Numbered from the stretch's first letter, positions 1 through 9,227 are shown. The stretch is 64,000 bases of DNA from Pontibacter roseus DSM 17521 (GCF_000373265.1 NZ_KB890765.1:124001-188000); one strand, 5' to 3'. A program made the numbers and translations. Notes: generated by a model from the letters alone, not told the origin.

Positions 1-915
1 AGCGGGCGCCACCTGGGCATACGTCTGCTTCACTTTGATGGGGAAGCCCATCATGCTGGTTTTGAGGTCGAGGCTGTGGATAGCCCAATAGCCCTCAATG
101 ATGTAGATGTAGCCCTCAAACACGTTGTCGCCACGGGAGCGGGGTGTCACCTTGATTTTGTTCACGTCGATGTCGCCTTCCCGAAAGCTGCCCTCATACT
201 GGAACTTGTAGTAGCCGAAAGCCGACTTCGAGAGCGGCGAGACCATCTCCACCACCTTGTCCTTGTAGAAGCTCTCGTTCACGAAACTCATGGGAGAGAT
301 GGAGCCTTTGTTGTCGCCGGAGGTGCGGATGGAAATCACCTTCTCCTCCAGCTTGTTGGGCTGGCTGAACTTTATCTCGCTCACCGACTCCAGGGTATAG
401 GCCTCGTTCAGCTTCACACCTTCCTCCTTCAGCTTCTTTTTGAGGAAGAAGGGCGCGTTAGTCAGTTCCCCGGTGCCCTTCACGTATACCTTCATCTGGT
501 AGCTGTCGTACTGCAGCAGGTGGTATTTCTTTTTGGCGATGGCCTTGCGCATGATGGTGTAGGCCGGGTCCTCGCCTCTGCCTTTCACCTGCACCTCCTT
601 CAGGGCGAAAGACTGCTCGCCCAGGCTGAAGTCGCGCTGTACCCAGCTGTCTGTCACTTCCACCCGCACCTGCTGCGCCTCATACCCGATGTACTTCACC
701 AGCACGGTGTGCGTACCCGCCGGCAGCTTGATTTCGTATTCGCCGTTGGCGTTGCTCGAGGAGCCGTTGTTGAGGTTGGTGATGTAGACCGAAGCAAAGG
801 GCAAGGGCTCGCCGCTGCGGCTCTTGATGGTGCCTTTGATGCCCTGCGCCAGCAGCGGAAGCTGCAGCAGGAGGAATGCGAAAAGCAGAAGGAGCCTGAG
901 CGGGGAAAGCTGCAT
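1..915 (-). CDS. DUF5686 / carboxypeptidase-regulatory-like outer-membrane protein, C-terminus cut off
   Basis: The visible 305 codons begin with a signal peptide (MQLSPLRLLLLFAFLLLQ, ending near LLAQG at residue 24). A carboxypeptidase-regulatory-like beta-sandwich follows (about residues 25-105, with IKGTIKSRSGEPLPFASV and the GEYEIKLPAG turn). The next block (KEVQVKGRGEDPAYTIMRKA, about 107-126) is typical of Bacteroidota DUF5686 proteins, which are large outer-membrane proteins of unknown role. The reading frame is open to the left edge, so the barrel part lies outside the window. The start is the only Met before the hydrophobic core. A minus-strand -7-like box, TATATTTG, lies at 1039-1046 without a clear -33 partner. 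The family call is from recognition of sequence style, not a search. Confidence 0.85.
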   Translation of the reverse strand, partial: MQLSPLRLLLLFAFLLLQLPLLAQGIKGTIKSRSGEPLPFASVYITNLNNGSSSNANGEYEIKLPAGTHTVLVKYIGYEAQQVRVEVTDSWVQRDFSLGEQSFALKEVQVKGRGEDPAYTIMRKAIAKKKYHLLQYDSYQMKVYVKGTGELTNAPFFLKKKLKEEGVKLNEAYTLESVSEIKFSQPNKLEEKVISIRTSGDNKGSISPMSFVNESFYKDKVVEMVSPLSKSAFGYYKFQYEGSFREGDIDVNKIKVTPRSRGDNVFEGYIYIIEGYWAIHSLDLKTSMMGFPIKVKQTYAQVAPA

Positions 916-1152
916 GCGAACAAAGGTGAAAGGGATGGGATTGTGTGGGGTAGGGGATAGGGTTGCTTTACAAGGATGCAAAGGCGATTCTCGTGGCCTG
1001 TAGTCTGTTTCCATGGATAATTTAAACGCGCGTCAGAACAAATATAAGTATATCGCTTAAAACGTATATATCTAGGATGCACATTTCTAGGGAAAGGTTG
1101 CATGGCCCCAGCGAAAGTATGCAGGTATTGTTATGAAAGGACTGGTGAATTG

Positions 1153-1689
1153 CTAGAAAGCTATACCTAAACCGACGTAGGCCGTCTCCGGGAAGCCGGC
1201 GCCTACCCGGAAAAGAAAATGTCCTCCTGGTTTCTGGTAACGATAGCCAAGCGAACCGACTGCCCGGATGTCGGTGAACTCGGATTTGGCTGGTTTGGGG
1301 TCTGCGTAGTAGTCGCGCAGGTCCTTTTCGTCATCGTAGGCGCTCCTGTCGAACATACGGGCTGCTCCTGCATGGAACTCTACATGGCTGCTCTTCCTGC
1401 CGGTCAGCACGCCCACGGTAACCGACTGGTAAGGGCCACCGGATGTCCAGCTTGCCCAGCCACCGGCTCCCGCCCGAGCCCAAATGCCTTGTAGCACACC
1501 TTTGTCGAATTCAATTACATTCCTGTCGTAGCTGAAGGTATAGGCGCCCATGAGCCCAATGGTGCCTAGGGTGGCATGGACGGCATTTTTCTTGAGACCT
1601 GGTGCTTCGCTGGTGGCGTTGGTGTCCTGCCCGAAGGCCTGGCAGCAGTTGAGCACCAACAGGTAGAGCAGTGCGTATCGGTTGAACAT
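1153..1689 (-). CDS. Hypothetical secreted or outer-membrane protein, 178 aa
   Basis: I do not recognise a named family. The N-terminus is a signal peptide (MFNRYALLYLLVLNCCQAFGQ). The rest alternates polar and hydrophobic residues in short strands with many Gly, Tyr and Phe and ends in the aromatic AYVGLGIAF. An F-terminal last strand is typical of small outer-membrane beta-barrels. It follows the alpha/beta hydrolase gene on the same strand with about 30 bases between them, so they may be cotranscribed. No catalytic motif is visible. Confidence 0.65.
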   Translation of the reverse strand: MFNRYALLYLLVLNCCQAFGQDTNATSEAPGLKKNAVHATLGTIGLMGAYTFSYDRNVIEFDKGVLQGIWARAGAGGWASWTSGGPYQSVTVGVLTGRKSSHVEFHAGAARMFDRSAYDDEKDLRDYYADPKPAKSEFTDIRAVGSLGYRYQKPGGHFLFRVGAGFPETAYVGLGIAF

Positions 1690-1719
1690 CAGAGATGGGT
1701 TGATTAGGTATAGGTCGAT

Positions 1720-2688
1720 TTACTTTGTCAACACAAAGCTTTTTACGTCTTCCGTGAATCGTTCAGGTTCTTCTATGTCAGGGAAGTGGGCGCTGTTCTC
1801 GTACAGCCGAATGGCGCTGTTCGGCAGCACCTGTTTCAGGGAAAGGCCGGTATGCAGGCCCCCGTTCTTGTCATGAGCACCGCTGATGAGGAGGGTCGGG
1901 GTTGGCAGCCCGGTTGCTTTTTGTATCAAATCCCCTTTGTTGTGCTGCAGGTATACCTTCGCCATCAGGCCGGTGTTTGTCAGCTTGCTCTCTTGCCACA
2001 GCGCTCTGTTCTTCCGGGCATGGTCGGGGTTGAGGAACAGGAACCGGTCTACCAAGTCAGAAGAGGCCAGGTTCCAAACGTGGTTGTATTTGTCGGCCAG
2101 AGCTGTTGTGTCACGGAGTATACCTTCAATTTTCGCCTTCGTGCTGCTGTCGCCGATGGCGTGGAAGCCCTGAATCTGGACGAGCATGTTGGAGTTGGAC
2201 AGTTCGGCTGGGGAGGACAGAATCAGTTTCTCCACCCGGTTGGGGTGCTGCAGCGCATACCTGAGCGAAAGCTCCGCCCCGAAGGAATAGCCAAGTAGGT
2301 GCATTTTCTCCAGGCCAAGTGAGTCGCGCAGCACGTCCAAATCGCTGAGCAGGGTAGGTAGTTGATAGTCGGACTTGTTCAAGGGAGCCTCGCTTCTGCC
2401 GCTGCCTCTCTGCTCGTAGTAAATGACCGTCGAGAATTCCTCCAGCCTGGGGCCAGCCGTTCTTTCAAAGGTATAGTTATTCCCGCCAGGCCCCCCGTGC
2501 ACCACCACAATGGGCGTGGTGCCGTGCTGGCTGCCTTTGATTTTGACCCAATGCCGCAAGCCGTTGACGGTATAGAACCGCTCCCCATCCTGAAGCCGGT
2601 CTGTGGTAACGGACTGCTGACTGCTTGCCGGCGGCCTGCCGCACGAGGCGACAAGCGCTAAAATCAAAACAATGTAGAGCGCTTTCAT
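1720..2688 (-). CDS. Alpha/beta hydrolase lipoprotein, proline-iminopeptidase-like
   Basis: The protein has 322 aa and a lipoprotein signal (MKALYIVLILALVASCG, Cys16 as lipid anchor). The fold markers are in order: oxyanion HGGPGG near residue 64, the YYEQRGSGRSEAP block of the proline iminopeptidase (S33) family, the nucleophile elbow GYSFGAE near residue 133, the acid in SGAHDKNGG and the His in ENSAHFPDIEEPERF. S33 enzymes release N-terminal proline or hydrolyse related amides. As an exported lipoprotein it would act in the periplasm or at the outer membrane. The exact substrate cannot be read from the sequence, and other S33-like hydrolases look similar. Confidence 0.8.
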   Translation of the reverse strand: MKALYIVLILALVASCGRPPASSQQSVTTDRLQDGERFYTVNGLRHWVKIKGSQHGTTPIVVVHGGPGGNNYTFERTAGPRLEEFSTVIYYEQRGSGRSEAPLNKSDYQLPTLLSDLDVLRDSLGLEKMHLLGYSFGAELSLRYALQHPNRVEKLILSSPAELSNSNMLVQIQGFHAIGDSSTKAKIEGILRDTTALADKYNHVWNLASSDLVDRFLFLNPDHARKNRALWQESKLTNTGLMAKVYLQHNKGDLIQKATGLPTPTLLISGAHDKNGGLHTGLSLKQVLPNSAIRLYENSAHFPDIEEPERFTEDVKSFVLTK

Positions 2689-2777
2689 TATCGGGTATAA
2701 CTTGTGTGCTATGGTGAAAATGTAGTCTACAGAATAACAGGTGGTTGAGGTATAGGAAGTTGAGAATGACTTGAAAT

Positions 2778-3218
2778 CTAAGCGACTCTTCCCTGATTCA
2801 CCGTATGGCTTCTTAGGGTCGCAAGTTTTCCTGCCAGATAGGCCATCGGGAAATAGGCCCCTACCAAATCGACGACGGTATACCAGGTCGGGGAAGGAAG
2901 CATGAAGATACTGGCGATTCCTCCTGCCAGGAAAAACATACCTATACCTAATGCGAATTTCATTTTATGGCTTGCGGCAACCAGCGCGGCCAGGTATGCA
3001 CCAGCGAAGGTGCCAAGGGCATGCGCCAGAAACGGAAAGATGAAATGCTTGGGTTGGAACAGGTGCATAGAGGCCTGTAGGCCTTCGGTGGTGGTGACGT
3101 CTGCGCCATCTGGCGGAGGAATGATGGAGCCGCTGACCGTGATGATGCCCATGTTCACCACACTGCCGACGACGACGCCCGCTACGATGGCCAAAATGTT
3201 TCGAATGATTGGATTCAT
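2778..3218 (-). CDS. Small multi-pass membrane protein, 146 aa, unknown function
   Basis: I do not recognise a characterised family. Four hydrophobic segments are visible, near residues 6-29, 58-80, 86-108 and 113-134. The first starts directly after MNPIIRN. The loop after segment one holds IPPPDGADVTTTEGL and a short amphipathic stretch. There is no charged active-site motif, so it is an integral inner-membrane protein. It lies between the S33 hydrolase and the S41 protease on the same strand with gaps near 90 and 70 bases, so joint transcription is possible but not shown. Confidence 0.6.
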   Translation of the reverse strand: MNPIIRNILAIVAGVVVGSVVNMGIITVSGSIIPPPDGADVTTTEGLQASMHLFQPKHFIFPFLAHALGTFAGAYLAALVAASHKMKFALGIGMFFLAGGIASIFMLPSPTWYTVVDLVGAYFPMAYLAGKLATLRSHTVNQGRVA

Positions 3219-3290
3219 CTTCTTCTGTTTTTATTTAGGTCTATTCTGTCGTTTACTGTTTTTTCTAAGTGTCGCTTAACGGTGGAGCGG

Positions 3291-4712
3291 CTACTGCTTG
3301 GGTGCTGTCGCCTTTAGCAACGTCTCGAGGGTATAACTCAATATCTCGTCTTCCTCATCCAGCAAATGGTCCCTCACGGCATGGTCTGGTTTTACGCCTG
3401 ACAGGGTTTCATCCCCGTTGGGCCGGACGATGTAGCCTTTGGGTACCTTCACCAGAATGCCCGTTTTGGGCAGCGGGAAAGAGAACTGTGACGCATACAA
3501 GGTAGGCACATCGCCTGTTTCTTCACCTACGATTTGGGCAAAGCCATAGTCCTGAATCAACGCTGCGCTAACGGCTGCCATGGAGTAGGTCTGTCGGTTT
3601 ACCAACACGTAGACCTTACCTTTGAAGCGCTTCGACTCCGGTGCCGGGTGCTGGATGGGCTGGTCGTAGGCGAACACTTCTCCGTTTCGGTGGCTTAAAA
3701 TAGCCTTTGTATAGTCATCTTCCTGCGGATTATTGCGCCTGGTCTGCTCTTTCAGCACTTCGCTAGTCTTGAGACGGAAACTTGAATACCACCTGAACGG
3801 CTTATCGGCAAAGTAAGAAATAAGATGGTCGCTGTAGGCGTTGTGGCCACCGGAATTGTTTCTCAGGTCAACCACCAGCGCTTTGCTTTTTCTGGTCTGG
3901 ATGTCCGCGAAAACAGAGTCGATGTACGCCTTGAACCGCTCTTCTCCATTTGCTTCAGAAGAGCTGAAGGGGCCAGGGTTAAGATAGGCTATCGTTCCGA
4001 AATACTTAAAAGAAGGCGCAGTGCTCAGTATCTCACCGCCTCGCTTGGTTTCGTAGTCCATTACCGGAATGGCCTCCAGGCGGCGTGTTTCAGTTTTGCC
4101 GCTGGTCTTTTTCAGCTTTACTTCAAAGGACTTCTTTTCTCCGCACACGGACCAATACAGCCTGGGGAATGACCAGAATTCCAGTTTCGCGTCTTTGAAA
4201 TAGAGGCGTTCAGCCGAAAGATAGGGGTGTATGGCTTCCTGGATGCTTTTGATAGATTTGCCATCGATGCTCAGCAATTGGTCTCCAACACCGATGGTTG
4301 AGTTGCCAGAGTGATTTTTGCGGACGTAGGCCGCTCCGTCTTCGAAGGCAAGCTCCAGGGGGAAAACGGAGCCTCCTTTCTGCGCAAAAGAGATGTAGGG
4401 CTGCACGGGGAAATCTACTTCGCTGTGGCCGACATTGCCGGTGGCCGCGAGCTTCTGAAAGAGCTTCGTCGTTTCCAACAGGCTGAGCGAGTCTGTTGAA
4501 ATCGATTTGTTCAGGGCTTGGTATACCTTATCGTGCTCCCGATTGCTGACATAGGCATACAAGTTGTAATGCGCGCTCTCCAGTGTCTTGTACAGGTAGG
4601 CCAAATCCGCTTTCACATCAGCGGCTGAGAACTTCACTGTCTGTTCCTGGGCTAGTGTGCCTTTCGTTACAGCAAGCAGCAAAAGGAGTGTCAGCCAGTG
4701 GATTGCCTTCAT
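3291..4712 (-). CDS. S41 family peptidase (C-terminal processing protease-like), secreted
   Basis: The 473-aa protein has a signal peptide (MKAIHWLTLLLLLAVTKGTLAQ). Residues 25-110 form an S41 N-terminal helical domain. A PDZ-like stretch follows (GVGDQLLSIDGKSI, near residue 142), and then the protease core with LVVDLRNNSGGHN (near 280) and KVYVLVNRQTYSMAAVSAAL (near 366). The catalytic Ser lies in the TYS motif. These are the usual S41 landmarks of tail-specific proteases and tricorn-like enzymes. It probably acts in the periplasm. The gene is preceded by about 90 bases of spacer after the AT-rich membrane gene. No partner gene reveals the substrate. Confidence 0.82.
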   Translation of the reverse strand: MKAIHWLTLLLLLAVTKGTLAQEQTVKFSAADVKADLAYLYKTLESAHYNLYAYVSNREHDKVYQALNKSISTDSLSLLETTKLFQKLAATGNVGHSEVDFPVQPYISFAQKGGSVFPLELAFEDGAAYVRKNHSGNSTIGVGDQLLSIDGKSIKSIQEAIHPYLSAERLYFKDAKLEFWSFPRLYWSVCGEKKSFEVKLKKTSGKTETRRLEAIPVMDYETKRGGEILSTAPSFKYFGTIAYLNPGPFSSSEANGEERFKAYIDSVFADIQTRKSKALVVDLRNNSGGHNAYSDHLISYFADKPFRWYSSFRLKTSEVLKEQTRRNNPQEDDYTKAILSHRNGEVFAYDQPIQHPAPESKRFKGKVYVLVNRQTYSMAAVSAALIQDYGFAQIVGEETGDVPTLYASQFSFPLPKTGILVKVPKGYIVRPNGDETLSGVKPDHAVRDHLLDEEDEILSYTLETLLKATAPKQ

Positions 4713-4801
4713 AGTTTTTTGGTTTCAACCTAGCGAGTTGGTATAGCAGGGGTGCAGCGTCAGCAAGCCTTACTGCTATACATTGTTGTGGTATCGTTAT
4801 T

Positions 4802-5545
4802 TTATTTTAGAAATTCTGTTTCACCTTTTAGCTCAGTGACATCCCAACGAATTGGCTTAGAAAGATTATCCGCTTCTAATTTATAAAGTTCGACTTCTTC
4901 TATCTTGTCGAACTTCATTCTAACCTTGAAAACCGCATTTGGAAAATAGTGATGGTTCGCCACGAAAGTTGCCTTATCCAACACCAAGTTCCGTACTTCT
5001 TCTGACGCCATTTCCACTTCAAACATTCTTGTGTCGGCTGGCGATGGTCTGAAGATTACTTTATAATTATCATTCTTTACCTGATAAAACTCTGCAAACA
5101 CATTCTTTTCATATGTTTTGTCAGCATAACTTAACAATCCCACTATAGGTATCACTAGAGCAATTGTCAGACTTACTGCGGAATACTTTTTTTTCTCATT
5201 AGGGCTCCTGAGAAACAGGAACCTTACAGTTAAGTAGGATAATAGAATGCAAAAGGCTAGCGGCAGAAATATAACACCCCATAAAGCTGTGTTATTTGGT
5301 TCAAATGTTATAAACCACCCAAATCCTTCAGCTAACTGTAATATCCATAATAGTGAAGCGATGTAGATTATTACTACTCCTGTTTTCTTAGTGAAGAAGC
5401 TAATAATGAACCCAACAAGCGTCAACATAAATAAAGGCAGGAAAAGTAGTTCTTTTGTTGAGGTTGCCCAAGCAAGTGCTGTGGACGCAAGAGAAAATGC
5501 CACAGCTAAGAGTATACCTGTTAATACCTTTATCGCCTTTCTCAT
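4802..5545 (-). CDS. AT-rich hypothetical membrane protein, 247 aa
   Basis: No family is recognised. About four transmembrane segments fill the first 130 residues (the first being VLTGILLAVAFSLASTALAW), with LRSPNEKKKYSA before the last. A soluble C-terminal domain of about 110 residues follows, rich in Lys, Glu and Phe (MFEVEMASEEVRNLVLDKAT). The base composition is clearly more AT-rich and the codon choice less GC-ended than in neighbours, and the gene carries almost no copies of the GGTATA motif seen elsewhere. That suggests recent acquisition or relaxed selection. The upstream spacer 5546-5772 is also AT-rich. Confidence 0.65.
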   Translation of the reverse strand: MRKAIKVLTGILLAVAFSLASTALAWATSTKELLFLPLFMLTLVGFIISFFTKKTGVVIIYIASLLWILQLAEGFGWFITFEPNNTALWGVIFLPLAFCILLSYLTVRFLFLRSPNEKKKYSAVSLTIALVIPIVGLLSYADKTYEKNVFAEFYQVKNDNYKVIFRPSPADTRMFEVEMASEEVRNLVLDKATFVANHHYFPNAVFKVRMKFDKIEEVELYKLEADNLSKPIRWDVTELKGETEFLK

Positions 5546-5772
5546 CTTTAATTTTAATGCACCACAACTACTGGATAAACGTGACGTTCATCCGCCTAAT
5601 ATGAGGAGGAGATGTATATTGTAGATACTTTATACAACCTTGCATATGGCTACCATTATCCCAACTGCTGGCTATTTGTATTTATGATACAATATATATA
5701 AAAACTAGATATAGCAAATGAAGACGTCGCTGAAGCAGAAAGATTTGCGGCTTATCTAGGTATGAGTAAGAC

Positions 5773-6276
5773 TTAAGAAGCGTCAAAGGAGCCAGCCCCA
5801 AACTCCCGTACCTCTAGTTCATCGGGGCAATCTACTAACAAGGTGCTGATGCTCTTGCCTAATACCGGGTGCACCAGCTCAGGCGCGAGCTCGGCCAGGG
5901 GCAGCAGGGTGAAACGGCGCAGGTGCAGCTGGGGGTGGGGAATGGTCAGGCGCTGGGTCTGCAGCACCAGGTCGTCATAAAACAGGATGTCGATGTCAAT
6001 CACGCGGGCTCCCCAATGCTCCAGTCGCACGCGGCCAAGCTCCTGCTCCAGCATGTTTATATCTTGCAGCACCTGCTCTGGCGAAAGCTCCGTCTGCACC
6101 TCCAGCACCTGGTTGAGGAAAGCAGGCTGTTCCGTGTTGCCCCAAGCGGCCGTCTCGTAGAGGCTGGAGCTCCGTTCAAGTATACCTATGCGTTTGGCTA
6201 TACCTGCGCGGGCCTGTTGCAGGTATAGCACGCGGTCGCCCAGGTTGCCGCCCAGCAGCAGGTATAGCCTAGGCAT
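5773..6276 (-). CDS. folK: 2-amino-4-hydroxy-6-hydroxymethyldihydropteridine pyrophosphokinase
   Basis: HPPK transfers pyrophosphate from ATP to 6-hydroxymethyl-dihydropterin in folate synthesis, in the cytoplasm. The 167-aa length is normal. The N-terminal LLGGNLGDR (residues 7-15), the ETAAWGNTEQPAFLNQ block (near 42) and the metal-binding RVIDIDILFYDD (near 91) are diagnostic, followed by the IPHPQLHLRRFTLLPLAELAP signature. The gene overlaps the 3' end of the upstream alpha/beta hydrolase by 8 bases, so the two are translationally coupled. Four GGTATA/TATACC motifs crowd into its first 100 bases. Confidence 0.96.
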   Translation of the reverse strand: MPRLYLLLGGNLGDRVLYLQQARAGIAKRIGILERSSSLYETAAWGNTEQPAFLNQVLEVQTELSPEQVLQDINMLEQELGRVRLEHWGARVIDIDILFYDDLVLQTQRLTIPHPQLHLRRFTLLPLAELAPELVHPVLGKSISTLLVDCPDELEVREFGAGSFDAS

Positions 6277-7126
6277 TCTTCTTGAAAAACTCGATGCTCA
6301 GGTCGGCGGCGGCGCGGGCAGCTTCTGGAAGCTCGTCCTGCTCGTAAGGATGCTTGCCGCCGAAGGAATGGTCGGCACCCGGTAGCAGGTGCATCTCGGC
6401 GTCAGGCTTCCAGCTGTGCAGGTCGTGGGCCATTTTGACAGGCAGCGTCTCGTCCGCCTCGCCGTGCAGAATCAGGAGGGGCTGCCGCATTTTCTGGATG
6501 ACCTTCGGTATGTCCAGCCGCTCCAGGTTGGCCAGGAAGTCTTCCACAATCTGATAGTAGAGGGGCATGCGAATGCCGGTGCGGGCGTTGGTCACCCACT
6601 GCACGCCTTCCTTCTCCCATTGCTGGCGCTCCAGCTCGTCCCAACGCTGGTCAAAGTTGTTCACGGCGGCCCAGGTGGCCACGCCTTTCACGCGGGTGTC
6701 TTCGGCGGCTTTGAGAATCACGGAGCCGCCCCCGCGGCTGTGGCCAATGAGGTAGATGCGGTCCAGGTCCAGTTCGTTCTGTGGCAGCGGCCCTTCCTCA
6801 TCGTGCACCAAATCCAGGAGCGCTCTTAGGTCTTCGAGCTCAATGCTGAAGTTGTTGCGACCGAAGGCCTCCATGTCGTGCAGGTCGGTGTAGTTGTCCA
6901 CGCTGGTGCCGTTGTGGGAGAAGTTGAACTTGATGAACACGAAGCCCCGCTCCCCGAAGTACTGGGCCAGCAGGTTGAAGTGCCCCCAGTCCTTGAAGCC
7001 CTTGAAACCATGGGTATAGAGGACGATTGGTTTTCGGTTGCCGTCCGGGGTATAGGTGGCGTCGGCGGTGAAGGGCCGCTCGTGCTCGGGGTATACTACA
7101 AAATCTACTTTCAGTGTGTCTGCCAT
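6269..7126 (-). CDS. Alpha/beta hydrolase (dienelactone-hydrolase/BAAT-like)
   Basis: The 285-aa cytoplasmic protein lacks a signal peptide. The fold landmarks are YTHGFKGFKDWG (near residue 37), the nucleophile elbow GHSRGGG (Ser130), the acid in LHGEADETLPV and the His in GADHSFGG. Proteins of this type are broad-specificity esterases or peptidases, and the true substrate is unknown. It lies upstream of folK in the same transcript with an 8-base overlap. Divergently, the polyprenyl synthase starts about 180 bases away, so the shared spacer should hold two promoters. Confidence 0.85.
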   Translation of the reverse strand: MADTLKVDFVVYPEHERPFTADATYTPDGNRKPIVLYTHGFKGFKDWGHFNLLAQYFGERGFVFIKFNFSHNGTSVDNYTDLHDMEAFGRNNFSIELEDLRALLDLVHDEEGPLPQNELDLDRIYLIGHSRGGGSVILKAAEDTRVKGVATWAAVNNFDQRWDELERQQWEKEGVQWVTNARTGIRMPLYYQIVEDFLANLERLDIPKVIQKMRQPLLILHGEADETLPVKMAHDLHSWKPDAEMHLLPGADHSFGGKHPYEQDELPEAARAAADLSIEFFKKNA

Positions 7127-7305
7127 AGCCCTGTGCGGTGTTTTGAGAAGGCAATATAAGGAATTTAGGCAATCGCCGAACCCAATGCGGGGGCTTCTGT
7201 TGTCTCCCTACCTGGGTGTATTTCGGAATTCATGTATTTAAACGCCTAATTGGTAGGCCGCGTTTGGAAACGACTGCGGCAGAACGTAATATTGCGGAAT
7301 ATCAC

Positions 7306-8286
7306 ATGAGCATCAGCCTAAAAGAAATACAAGCGCCCATAGCGCAGGAAATGGAGCTGTTCGAGAAAAAGTTCAGGACTTCGATGAAGTCCAAGGTGCT
7401 GCTTCTCGACAAAATCATGAGCTACATTGTGAAGCGCAAGGGCAAGCAGATGCGGCCGATGTTCGTGTTCTTCATGGCCAAGCTCTTCCGCGGTGACGCC
7501 ATCGGTGACGCCACCTACCGCGGCGCCGCCCTCATTGAGCTGCTGCACACGGCCACCCTCGTACACGACGACGTGGTGGACGACGCCAACTACCGCCGCG
7601 GCTTCTTCTCCGTGAACGCCCTCTGGAAAAACAAGATTGCCGTGCTCGTAGGCGACTACCTGCTCTCCAAAGGCCTGCTGCTCTCGCTTCAGAACGATGA
7701 CTACGAACTGCTCAAAATCGTGTCGAATGCCGTGAAGGAGATGAGCGAAGGGGAGCTGCTGCAGATAGAGAAAGCCCGCCGCCTCGATATTGACGAGGTC
7801 GTATATTTCGACATCATCCGCCAGAAAACCGCTTCTCTCATTGCGTCTTGCTGCGCCGTGGGTGCTGCTTCGGCAGGCGCCTCCGTGGAGGACATCGAGA
7901 AGGCCCGCCTGTTCGGGGAGAAGGTAGGTATAGCCTTCCAGATAAAAGACGATTTGTTTGATTACGGCACTGCCGAAATCGGCAAGCCGGTAGGGATAGA
8001 CATCAAGGAGAAGAAGATGACCCTGCCGTTGATACACGCTCTCCGCGAAGCGGATTGGATGACGCGCCGCCGTGTGATTTACAACGTGAAGAACAACAAC
8101 GGTGACAACAAGCGCGTGCAGCAGGTGATTGATTACGTGAAGTCCTCGGGAGGCATCCAGTATACGGTTGAGGCCATGAACAGCTACCATGCCGAAGCGC
8201 TGGCAATTCTCCATACCTTCCCGGCCTCTCCATCGCGCACCTCCCTGGAGCAACTCATCGCCTATACCATCGAGCGGGAGAAGTAG
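7306..8286 (+). CDS. Long-chain polyprenyl diphosphate synthase
   Basis: The enzyme adds isopentenyl units in trans to allylic diphosphates, here probably to make the side chain of menaquinone. The first Asp-rich motif, DDVVD (residues 88-92, followed by RRG), and the second, KDDLFDYG, are both intact, with KRKGKQMRP upstream binding IPP. At 326 aa it has the length of octaprenyl/heptaprenyl synthases. I chose the ATG at 7306 (MSISLKEIQ) because the family starts just before the KEIQAPI helix. An in-frame start at 7216 adds 30 atypical residues. Chain length cannot be fixed without modelling the residues before the first Asp motif. Confidence 0.92.
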   Translation: MSISLKEIQAPIAQEMELFEKKFRTSMKSKVLLLDKIMSYIVKRKGKQMRPMFVFFMAKLFRGDAIGDATYRGAALIELLHTATLVHDDVVDDANYRRGFFSVNALWKNKIAVLVGDYLLSKGLLLSLQNDDYELLKIVSNAVKEMSEGELLQIEKARRLDIDEVVYFDIIRQKTASLIASCCAVGAASAGASVEDIEKARLFGEKVGIAFQIKDDLFDYGTAEIGKPVGIDIKEKKMTLPLIHALREADWMTRRRVIYNVKNNNGDNKRVQQVIDYVKSSGGIQYTVEAMNSYHAEALAILHTFPASPSRTSLEQLIAYTIEREK

Positions 8287-8526
8287 AATCGTTGATTATT
8301 TGATTGTCAGGCTGTTGGGGAATGCAGGCTCCAGCCTCAAATATTCCCATCTATGTCATTTCGACCGTAGGGAGAAATCTTATGCCACCAGTTACCACTG
8401 CGCTTAAACTAGCGGTATAGCCAAGGTATAGCCAGGTGCAGAAATATCTGTAACTCTCTTTCTTAAATCTGTAAAGCGAAGGCCGGAGAGCCGGATAATT
8501 TTGAGGCACGAAATAACCTATGAAAA

Positions 8527-9150
8527 ATGAGCCTCAACACCAACACCTGGAACCGGCTGCGCTATACCTTATACCTGCCGGTTTACGACCTCATAGCCGA
8601 CCGCGTATTCAGGAAGCACCGCAAGCGCTCGGTTGAGCTGCTGCAAGCCAATCCCTCTGATGCCATTCTCTTATTAGGAGCCGGCACTGGTCTGGACCTT
8701 CCTTACCTGCAAGGCTATACCCGCCTCACCGCCATCGACATTACCCCCGGCATGATAACCAAGCTGCAGCAACGAGCCGAAAGACTAGGTATACCGGTGG
8801 ATGCGCGTGTGATGAACGGTCAGCAGCTAATTTTTACCGATAACAGTTTCGATGCGGTCATCCTGCACCTGATTATCGCCGTTATACCTGACCCGGTGGC
8901 CTGCATCCGTGAGGTGGAGCGGGTGCTCAGACCTGGCGGCACTGTGATGGTTTTTGATAAGTTCCTGCCCGATGGGCAGCGCCCCTCGCAGCTGCGTCGC
9001 CTCTTCAACCAGGTAGCCAGCACGCTCTTCTCCGACATCAACCGCAGCATCGGCGACATCGTCAGCCACACTACACTGCAGGTGGAACTGAATGAGCCGG
9101 CCGCTTTGGGCGGCACCTTCCGGATTGTGCGGTTGCGGAAGCCACTGTAA
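8527..9150 (+). CDS. Class I SAM-dependent methyltransferase, 207 aa
   Basis: Motif I is LLLGAGTGLDLPYL (near residue 49), the acidic ribose binder is in AIDITPGM, and motif IV/V is FDAVILHLIIAVIPDP followed by EVERVLRPGGTVMVFDKF. This is the UbiE/Methyltransf_11 pattern. The substrate is unknown, although a small-molecule or quinone substrate is possible given the polyprenyl synthase upstream. A plus-strand TAATTTTG box at 8496-8503 may be its -7 element, but no TTTG sits at the right distance. A strong hairpin follows the stop. Confidence 0.85.
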   Translation: MSLNTNTWNRLRYTLYLPVYDLIADRVFRKHRKRSVELLQANPSDAILLLGAGTGLDLPYLQGYTRLTAIDITPGMITKLQQRAERLGIPVDARVMNGQQLIFTDNSFDAVILHLIIAVIPDPVACIREVERVLRPGGTVMVFDKFLPDGQRPSQLRRLFNQVASTLFSDINRSIGDIVSHTTLQVELNEPAALGGTFRIVRLRKPL

Positions 9151-9154
9151 AAAA

Positions 9155-9189
9155 GCAAAGGCCGCTACTGCACCAGTAGCGGCCTTTGC
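9155..9189. terminator. Bidirectional hairpin terminator
   Basis: A perfect 16-bp stem (GCAAAGGCCGCTACTG and its complement) with a 3-base loop lies between the stops of the converging methyltransferase and TlpA-like genes. A tract of A precedes it, giving a U-tract on the minus-strand transcript. Confidence 0.85.
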
Positions 9190-9227
9190 TATACCTGCCG
9201 ATTCCATAACCAGCCAAAAATAATCGT

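Noticed and set aside
76..960. A 294-codon plus-strand frame over the first gene
   Set aside because: Its protein is Leu/His/Val-rich without family features, while the minus strand gives a clean DUF5686 protein.
5690..5775. A 24-codon stretch ending in AEAERFAAYLGMSKT
   Set aside because: It looks protein-like but has no start codon and is cut by a stop upstream. It could be a gene remnant, too short to support.
9155..9189. Uptake-sequence pairs inside terminators
   Set aside because: In Neisseria and Haemophilus uptake motifs often form terminator stems. None of the terminator stems listed here contains GGTATA or TATACC, so that form of the idea is not supported.
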